Source: Saccharopolyspora indica
Lineage (GTDB): Bacteria; Actinomycetota; Actinomycetes; Mycobacteriales; Pseudonocardiaceae
Direction: 5' to 3'
Length of the DNA: 64,000 nt
Assembly: GCF_027853965.1 (NCBI RefSeq)
Contig: NZ_JAQGLB010000021.1
Coordinates: 1-64,000, forward strand
The notes beneath the pieces were generated by a model that saw only the letters and a program-made list of their open reading frames with translations, ran no database searches and had not been told where the DNA came from. The position numbers were made by a program, and so were the translations under genes. Shown one piece after another: positions 58,162 through 64,000 of this stretch (its first letter is position 1; every line of letters starts with the position of its first letter).

Positions 58162-58482
58162 GATGTTGATTCCGCCTTCTCTGCGATCTTCGCCAGATCC
58201 GACCGGACATTCTGCCGGACCGCGCCCGCAGGCTACGTGGCCACTCGCGTCGGCGTGTCGGGATGCGGCCCACGCGGTCCTGATCACCACAGTTTCAATT
58301 GAAACGATGCGCGGCGTGCCGAGCTTGTGACGTGGGCCGCCTTGCTCTCGGGGCGTGACCCGCTGTTGTCACGAATCGTGACGGATCATGCGGGTGCTGT
58401 AGCTCGAAGGGGTTAATCTAGGTACTCGGGCACGTACAAACCGCGATGCACGTACACGCTCCGTGCTGGAGTGTGGTTTCTC
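58162..58482. other. 321-bp regulatory region upstream of lysozyme gene
   Basis: No gene. It holds the perfect palindrome GTTTCAATTGAAAC (58292-58305), an inverted repeat GTCACGAATCGTGAC (58368-58382), and the direct repeat GCACGTACA at 58430-58438 and 58448-58456. The direct repeat is placed close to the lysozyme start and may be a regulator site. Confidence 0.5.
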
Positions 58483-59640
58483 GTGAACCCCGAAACCCCC
58501 GACCAACCGAGAACCCCCGAAAACCACGACAACGCTTCCACCCCGAAGCAGGCGTCCACCTCCGCGGCCCACCGGGCCGACCAGGCACTTCGCACCGCCG
58601 CGGACCGCGTTCGCGCGTGGCTCGCGCCGCTGGTCGAGCGCGTGCTGCGGTGGCTGGCCCCGCTGCTGCGGCGGGTCCAGGACGCACCGGTGGTGCGGCG
58701 CTTCCGGGAGAGGGTTGCGCCGCACGTGGCCGCGGTTCAGGACAAGCTTCCCGAGCCCGTCGCGCGGGCCTCGCGGACCCGTTCGATGCAGGCCGGCGCC
58801 GCGGTCGCGGCCGTCGGCGTGGTGGGCCTGGTGATCGGCACCGCCGTCGCCGGCCCCGCCCAGCCCGAGGTCGAGGAGGCCGCGATGGCCGCCCCGATCC
58901 CCGAGCAGCAGGCCGCGCTGGAGCAGCACGCGACGCTGCAGCAGCAGCCCGCCCCGCAGCCGGTGGAGCCGCAGGCCGCGGCACCCGAGCCGGAGGCCCC
59001 GCTCGGCCCGCCGGTCGAAGGCATCGACGTGTCCAACCACAACGGGCCCATCGACTGGAGCAAGGTCGCCGCGGACGGCAAGAAGTTCACCTTCGTGCTG
59101 GCCACCGACGGCACCAGCTTCACCAACCCCCGGTACAGCGAGCAGTACCACGGCGCCAAGGACGCCGGGCTGATCGCGGGCGCCTACCACTTCGCGCGGC
59201 CGAGCTCCTCCTCCGCCGAGGAGCAGGCCAACCGGTTCCTGGACGTCGCTGACTACCAGGCCGATGGCAAGACCCTGCCGCCGGTGCTGGACCTGGAGGT
59301 CGACCCGAACTCGGGCGGCTGCTACGGGATGTCGGTCGAGCAGATGCACCAGTGGACCCAGACCTTCAACGACAAGGTCAAGGAGCGCACCGGCAAGGAG
59401 CCGATCATCTACGCCAACCCGTCCTTCTGGCGGGAGTGCATGGGCAGCACCAACTCCTTCGACGGGCACCCGCTGTGGCTGGCGTCCTACGGTGTGGACA
59501 GCCCCACGGTGCCCAGCGGCTTCAGCAACTGGCACTTCTGGCAGTACACCGACGAGGGCAGCGTTGCCGGGATCAACGGCAACACCGACCTGAACCAGTT
59601 CCAGGAGGGCATGGCGCGCCTGGAGAAGCTGGCTCGCTGA
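58483..59640 (+). CDS. GH25 lysozyme with internal membrane anchor
   Basis: 385 residues. The N-terminal 100 residues are cytosolic: acidic/polar, then amphipathic Arg/Leu helices (VRAWLAPLVERVLRWLAP). One membrane helix follows near 103-123 (GAAVAAVGVVGLVIGTAVA), then a Pro/Gln-rich linker. The glycosyl hydrolase 25 domain (about 175-380) opens EGIDVSNHNGPIDWSKV, with the catalytic acidic pair in VLDLEVD near 270. The enzyme would cleave peptidoglycan at the outer face while tethered. The start is uncertain (GTG 58483 or 58471). The amphipathic N-terminus is unusual for GH25 proteins. Confidence 0.82.
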   Translation: MNPETPDQPRTPENHDNASTPKQASTSAAHRADQALRTAADRVRAWLAPLVERVLRWLAPLLRRVQDAPVVRRFRERVAPHVAAVQDKLPEPVARASRTRSMQAGAAVAAVGVVGLVIGTAVAGPAQPEVEEAAMAAPIPEQQAALEQHATLQQQPAPQPVEPQAAAPEPEAPLGPPVEGIDVSNHNGPIDWSKVAADGKKFTFVLATDGTSFTNPRYSEQYHGAKDAGLIAGAYHFARPSSSSAEEQANRFLDVADYQADGKTLPPVLDLEVDPNSGGCYGMSVEQMHQWTQTFNDKVKERTGKEPIIYANPSFWRECMGSTNSFDGHPLWLASYGVDSPTVPSGFSNWHFWQYTDEGSVAGINGNTDLNQFQEGMARLEKLAR

Positions 59641-59957
59641 CCCCGGCGTTCGCGCCGCGGAACTTCGACACCGAGCAGGCCGTCCGCGAAAGCGGGCGGC
59701 CTGCTCCTTTTGCGCTGGTCACATGCCGTGAGCGTTTTGGGGCGCTGGAGCACCCCAAAACGCTCACGGGCGTCCACCAGCGCAAAGTGCCCGTCCCGAG
59801 GTTGTCCTTTGTGGACTTTCGTGGGTTCTGCGGGGATCGGTCGCCTGCTGTCCGGCTGTTGTTCGCCGGAGGTTTCGATTCAGGGGAGCGGGCCGTACCC
59901 GACGTGCCGGACCGATATCCTCGCCGCGATCGATGATCACCTGATCGGAGGCACGGC
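59641..59957. other. 317-bp intergenic region
   Basis: It contains the third copy of the 80-bp nested inverted repeat and the promoter region of the giant repeat-protein gene. No gene is seen. Confidence 0.6.
59708..59787. repeat. 80-bp nested inverted repeat, copy A3
   Basis: Core 59725-59770 (arms GCCGTGAGCGTTTTGGGG and complement, 6-nt loop). The outer arms here read TTTTGCGCTGG and CCAGCGCAAAG, differing in sequence from A1 and A2 but again complementary. This keeps the nested design. Confidence 0.78.
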
Positions 59958-62900
59958 GTGTCACTGTGGGAACAGCGGGTCACCATGGCTCGGCGGCTGT
60001 GGAGCAACGGTGACCTCGCCGCCGCGGAGCAGGAGTTGCGCACCGTCCTCGACGACGGCGACTTCGACGCCGCAGCGCACGCCGCCTGCCTGCTCGGCGG
60101 GCTGCTCGACGAGCTCGGCGATCACGAGCAGGCCCGCGCCATGCACCAGCGGACCATCGATTCCGGCCACCCGATCTACGCGCAGGTCGCCGCGATCGCC
60201 TTAGGTCTGCTGCTGTTCGACGCCGACGACCTGATCGCCGCGCAGGCCGTGCTGCGCTTCGCCGCCGATGGCGCCGACCCGGACGCCGCCGGTCGCGCCG
60301 ACGCGCTGCTGGCCCAAGTGCTGCACATGCTCGGCGATGTCGAGGGCGCCAGGGAAGCGCGCGAGCGGGCCATGACCAGCAGCGATCCCGGCGTGGTCGA
60401 GATCGCCGGCGAGCTGGAGCTGCCCGCGCCCGGCGAGCGCTCCGCCGATCGGTACCTCCAGGTCGCCTACGAGCAGGCGTGCTCGCTGCTGGAGCAGGGA
60501 CGCGACCGCGACGCCGAGCCGATCCTGCGGCGGCTGCTGGACAGCGGGCACCCGAACTACGGATCGCTCGGTGCGGCGAAGCTCTACGCGCTGCACGCCG
60601 AGGACCCGGCGATCGCTCGCCAGATGGCCGAGCGGATCATCGCCTACCGCCACCCCGAGCACCTCGGCTGGGGGCACGTGCTGCTGGGCGGCGTGCTGGA
60701 GGATTCCGGCGACGCGGCGGCAGCGGCCGAGGCGTTCCGGTCGGCGGCCGACGATCCGCGCCCCAACATCCGGCTGCACGCGCTGATCCACTTGGGCATG
60801 CAGCTGCGGGCCCTCGGCCAGCCGGACCAGGCGCGCGAGACCTACCAGCGCGTGATCAACACGCGGCACCCGCACTTCTCGGTCGAGGCGCTGGGCGTGC
60901 TCGCCGAGCTGCAGCGCGACGAGGGCGACATCGCCGGTGCGATCGAGACCTTCGGCCGCGTCGAGGCGTCCGGGCACGCGGGCAAGGCGCCGCTGGCCGC
61001 CTACAACCTGGGGGCGTTGCAGTACGAGCACGGAGACGTGGAAGCAGCCATCGCGGCGTTCCGCCGGGCCGCGCAGGCCGAGGACCCGCGCGTCGCGCAC
61101 CAGGCCGAACTCGCACTGTCCATGGTGGACGTCATGGACGCGCAGCAGGACCCGGCCGGCGAGGACGCCAAGGAGCTCGCGATGCGGGCGCACCAGGCCG
61201 CCGGCTCGGGTGACGTGGCCGCCGCACGCCTGGCCTACCAGCAGGTCATCGACATGGACGTGCGGGTGTGGTCGGTGATGGCGGCCAACTCGCTCGGCCT
61301 GCTGGAGGCCGTCTCGGGCGAGATCGAGCAGGCCCGCCGAACCTTGCAGCGCGCTTCGGCGGCCGAGGACGCCTCGCTCGTGCAGGACGCGGTCTTCCGC
61401 CGTGCGCTCGTCGAGGAACCGGCCGCCGGGCCGGTCCTGGAGGCGCTCTTCCGGCTGGAGCACAACGAGGACGGCGGGCTGGACCGGCTCGTGGCGGCCG
61501 GGGAACCGCTGGTGCGCGACCTGGCGCTGCTGGTGCAGGCCGAAATTCTGCTGACCTCGGACGTCATCGCCGCGGTGGAACTGCTCGGCCCGCTGACCGA
61601 CTCGCCGAACCGGCTGGTGTGGACCAAGGCCGGTCAGCTGCTGGCGGACTGGCTGGTCCGCGAGCAGCGGGCGGACGACGCGGTGCGGCTGCTGGAGCGG
61701 ATCGTCACCGACGGGCACCCGGTGCTGCTCCCGTGGTCGGCCGCGCAGCTCGGCCACCTGCTGGTCGAGCACGGCGAGCCGGAGGACGTGATCGCGGCGT
61801 TCGCCACGGCCGCCGCGGCGGGATATCCGTCGCTGCTGGCCGAGGTCTTCGGCAAGCTCGCGATGCTCTACCGCGTCGCCGGGCACGACGAGGACCTCAA
61901 GGCGCTCTACCGGACCACCATGGCCAGCGGTCACCCGGAGCTCGCGCCGCGCGCGGCCTACCTGCTGGGCGAGGAACTGGTGTACGCCTACGACCTGGAC
62001 GGGGCGCTGAAGTGCTTCGATCGTGCCGCGGGCGCGGATTCGGACGTGGCCGTCCTGGCGGCCTTCGGCGCGCACGCCATCCGGCGCGATCTCGATGGTG
62101 CACGGGCCGTTCTCGCCGAGCTGGACGATGTGCGGGTGCACAACGCCACGGAGCTGGGCATGGACCTGGCGCGCCAGAGCCAGGCGAACGGTGACGCGGA
62201 GTTCGCCGAGTGGGCGCTATCGCTGCTGGCCGAGGCCGGTGCTCCCGACCGGAAGTCGGAGGTGCTGCTCTACCTCGGCGCGCTGCGCAACGAGAACGGC
62301 AACGTCGCCGGAGCCCGAGAGGCGTGGGAAGGGGCGATGCGAGAGGGCTTGCCCGACGAAGTGGCGATCGCCCGGTGCAGCATCGCGGAACTGCTGCAGA
62401 ACGACGGCGATCTGGACGGTGCCGAGGCGCAGCTCGCCGAAGTCGCAGCGGACGACGAACCCGTGAGCGCCGCCGACGCCGCGTTGCGCTTGGGTGTGCT
62501 GCGCGGCGAGCGCGAGGACTTCGACGGCGCATTGGAGGCCTTCGACCGGGCCGCGGAAGTGGGGAACGAGACCGAGGCGGCGCTGGCAACCGTCCACACC
62601 GCAGCCCTGCTCGCCAAGCGCGGCGAAACCGGTCTCGCCAAGGAGACCTACGAGCGCGCGATCGCTTCCGGGGTCGCGGAGGTGCAGGCGCGCGCCGCGC
62701 TGGAGCTCGGCAACCTGCTGCGCGACGCCGGGGACGAGGCCGGGGCGAAGGCGGCTTACGAGCAGGCGCTGGCGTTCGACGACCCGGACATCAGCCCCCG
62801 CGTCTACCAGGAGATGGGCGCTGAAACCGCGGAACTGCGCGCCTACCGGCTGATGGCGGCAGGCGACGTCGAGGGCGCGCGCGAGGCGATCACCGAGCAC

Positions 62901-64000
62901 TTCGGCTCGGAGCGGGTGGCCGAGTTCTGGTGCGCCGCGTGGGGCGACCTGACCGCCGCCGCGCAGGTGCTGGCCGAGGTCGGCGGAGACGACCTGCGGA
63001 CCTGCACCAAACTGGGGCTGGACTTCGGCGTCGGGGTGGAGGACCCCGACGAGGCACGGGCGTTCTTCCGCATGGTCGCCGACCACGGACACCCCGAACT
63101 CGCGCCGATGGGCCTGCTCCGGCTCGGCGCCCTCGCCGAGGACCAGCAGGAGAACGCGATAGCGCTGAGCTGGTACCGGCGCGCCGTCGCCGACTCGGAC
63201 CCAGGTGCCCAGGCCGGTGTGCTGCTCGCACAGCTGCTCTCCCGGCTGAACGACCTCGAAGGCGCGAAAGCCGCGTGCCGACGCGCATTCGCCACCGGTC
63301 CGAGCAGTCCCGCGCTGGACGCCGGTGTGCTGCTCGGCCAGCTCCACCACGAGTCCGGCGATCCCGTCGAAGCCAGGCGGGTCTGGGACCAGGCGGAAGC
63401 CGCCGCCGAATCACCGGAGCAGTTCGGCGAGGTGGTGCACCGCCGCATCGCGCTGATCGGCGAAACCGCCGCCGAGTCCGGCGAACTGCTGCACCGCGCA
63501 TCCCGCTCGGACGACCCGAGCACCGCGATCAACGCGATGCTCTGGCTCGGCGAGCGGGCGGTGCAGGCCGACGACCTCGACGCCGCCGTCCGCTGGTTCG
63601 GCGACGCGGCAGCGCTGGACGTGCCGGAGCAGTCCGAGGCGGCGCGCAGCCGGCTGGCGAACATGCTGCTGGCGCAAGGCGATCGCGACGCCGCCCGGAT
63701 CGAGTACGAGCGGGTCGGCCGCTCCGCCAACCCGGACATCGCGGCGCGCGGCGAGCTGGGCATCGGCATGATCCGCCACGAGGAGGGCGACCTGCCCGGC
63801 GCGGTCGCCGCCTACGTCAAGGCGGCGAGCCACGCCGTCCACGAAGGCCTGGCCGAGGACGCCGTGCACGGTGCCCGGGTCGTGCTGGAGCAGCAGCACT
63901 CGGGCGGGGATCACCGCGCGGCGGCGGACACGCTGCGCAGGCTCGCCGAGGTGCTTCCGGAACGCGATGTCGCGGAATGGGCCTACGAAGCCGGAAACGA
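59958..64000 (+). CDS. giant tetratricopeptide-like repeat protein (3' end beyond window)
   Basis: Open from a GTG at 59958 (GGAG upstream, MSLWEQRVTMARRL) to the window edge, at least 1347 residues with no stop found in the lines checked. It is built of TPR/Sel1-like units of about 35 residues, such as LGGLLDELGDHEQARAM, LGGVLEDSGDAAAAAEAF, LGALQYEHGDVEAAIAAF and LGNLLRDAGDEAGAKAAYEQ. There is no signal peptide, membrane helix or N-terminal enzyme domain. Such solenoids scaffold protein complexes. In actinomycetes giant TPR proteins sometimes carry a C-terminal effector, which is not visible here. Its partners are unknown. Confidence 0.88.
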   Translation, partial: MSLWEQRVTMARRLWSNGDLAAAEQELRTVLDDGDFDAAAHAACLLGGLLDELGDHEQARAMHQRTIDSGHPIYAQVAAIALGLLLFDADDLIAAQAVLRFAADGADPDAAGRADALLAQVLHMLGDVEGAREARERAMTSSDPGVVEIAGELELPAPGERSADRYLQVAYEQACSLLEQGRDRDAEPILRRLLDSGHPNYGSLGAAKLYALHAEDPAIARQMAERIIAYRHPEHLGWGHVLLGGVLEDSGDAAAAAEAFRSAADDPRPNIRLHALIHLGMQLRALGQPDQARETYQRVINTRHPHFSVEALGVLAELQRDEGDIAGAIETFGRVEASGHAGKAPLAAYNLGALQYEHGDVEAAIAAFRRAAQAEDPRVAHQAELALSMVDVMDAQQDPAGEDAKELAMRAHQAAGSGDVAAARLAYQQVIDMDVRVWSVMAANSLGLLEAVSGEIEQARRTLQRASAAEDASLVQDAVFRRALVEEPAAGPVLEALFRLEHNEDGGLDRLVAAGEPLVRDLALLVQAEILLTSDVIAAVELLGPLTDSPNRLVWTKAGQLLADWLVREQRADDAVRLLERIVTDGHPVLLPWSAAQLGHLLVEHGEPEDVIAAFATAAAAGYPSLLAEVFGKLAMLYRVAGHDEDLKALYRTTMASGHPELAPRAAYLLGEELVYAYDLDGALKCFDRAAGADSDVAVLAAFGAHAIRRDLDGARAVLAELDDVRVHNATELGMDLARQSQANGDAEFAEWALSLLAEAGAPDRKSEVLLYLGALRNENGNVAGAREAWEGAMREGLPDEVAIARCSIAELLQNDGDLDGAEAQLAEVAADDEPVSAADAALRLGVLRGEREDFDGALEAFDRAAEVGNETEAALATVHTAALLAKRGETGLAKETYERAIASGVAEVQARAALELGNLLRDAGDEAGAKAAYEQALAFDDPDISPRVYQEMGAETAELRAYRLMAAGDVEGAREAITEHFGSERVAEFWCAAWGDLTAAAQVLAEVGGDDLRTCTKLGLDFGVGVEDPDEARAFFRMVADHGHPELAPMGLLRLGALAEDQQENAIALSWYRRAVADSDPGAQAGVLLAQLLSRLNDLEGAKAACRRAFATGPSSPALDAGVLLGQLHHESGDPVEARRVWDQAEAAAESPEQFGEVVHRRIALIGETAAESGELLHRASRSDDPSTAINAMLWLGERAVQADDLDAAVRWFGDAAALDVPEQSEAARSRLANMLLAQGDRDAARIEYERVGRSANPDIAARGELGIGMIRHEEGDLPGAVAAYVKAASHAVHEGLAEDAVHGARVVLEQQHSGGDHRAAADTLRRLAEVLPERDVAEWAYEAGN

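Noticed and set aside
55936-58302. A 788-codon plus-strand open frame opposite tex
   Set aside because: tex is unmistakable over its full length. The opposite frame is a shadow.
58300-58470. c-di-AMP (ydaO-type) riboswitch before the lysozyme gene
   Set aside because: Such riboswitches often precede actinobacterial wall hydrolases, but I could not find the conserved core sequence or its pairing here.
60201-62141. A 646-codon minus-strand open frame inside the giant repeat gene
   Set aside because: The plus-strand frame shows regular TPR-like periodicity and a good start. The minus frame has no repeats or start context.
1-64000. tRNA, rRNA, CRISPR array, insertion sequence or prophage
   Set aside because: I looked for T-loop motifs, regular direct repeats with spacers, and transposase or integrase motifs on both strands and found none.

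Overview
The window is chromosomal DNA from a high-GC filamentous actinomycete, most likely of the Pseudonocardiaceae (Saccharopolyspora-like). The signs are very GC-rich codon usage, frequent GTG starts, an F420-type oxidoreductase, ESX/EspC-type secretion substrates, an XRE-DUF5753/DUF397 pair, a Methyltransf_19 enzyme and an Arthrobacter-type choline oxidase. I see no rRNA, tRNA, CRISPR array, transposase or phage gene. About 60 protein genes are supported. The last one runs off the right edge.

Layout. 10-5998 (minus): an acyl-CoA catabolic operon in the order HAD hydrolase, APH-type kinase, acyl-CoA dehydrogenase (ACAD), SDR, and a coupled ACAD pair. 6216-8100: an F420-type oxidoreductase and a secreted protein. 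8271-10454: type VII secretion-associated locus I. 10455-13589: a BenE transporter with divergent XRE-cupin regulator, a TetR and a VOC protein. 13824-19665: choline-to-betaine genes (choline oxidase, APC permease, aldehyde dehydrogenase, divergent TetR with a 28-bp palindrome between). 19935-25475: coiled-coil protein, S37 peptidase, acyltransferase, methyltransferase, superoxide dismutase. 25901-28158: a CitA/CitB-type two-component pair. 28489-34228: an SDR-like protein with divergent HxlR, then an AraC / aldehyde dehydrogenase / copper amine oxidase set resembling feaR-feaB-tynA. 34446-40197: MFS exporter, YchJ protein, MerR, DUF4267/TetR pair, PAP2-like protein and small envelope proteins.

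40202-48048 is an accessory stretch. It holds a coupled XRE / ImmA-IrrE protease / multi-pass membrane protein trio, a divergent NADAR gene with a membrane partner, an SMI1-LRR protein, and an XRE-DUF397 locus with divergent small genes. 49258-55701 is type VII-associated locus II: YbaB-like, EspC-like and WxG-type genes lead into a 1282-residue RHS protein with a deaminase-like C-terminal tip, followed by a putative immunity gene and an LRV-repeat gene flanked by related hairpins. 55786-64000 has tex, a membrane-anchored GH25 lysozyme and a giant repeat protein of at least 1347 residues.

The intergenic spaces are rich in short palindromic repeats. An 80-bp nested inverted repeat occurs three times. 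A hairpin with GTGAAGGGCACCTTT arms occurs four times, as two pairs, both between convergent genes. Two smaller self-palindromic motifs tend to occur in pairs. A roughly 125-bp leader is also duplicated upstream of two unrelated genes. The most promising places for undescribed biology are the RHS toxin locus, the XRE/IrrE/membrane plus NADAR region, the split ACAD10-like operon and the repeat families.
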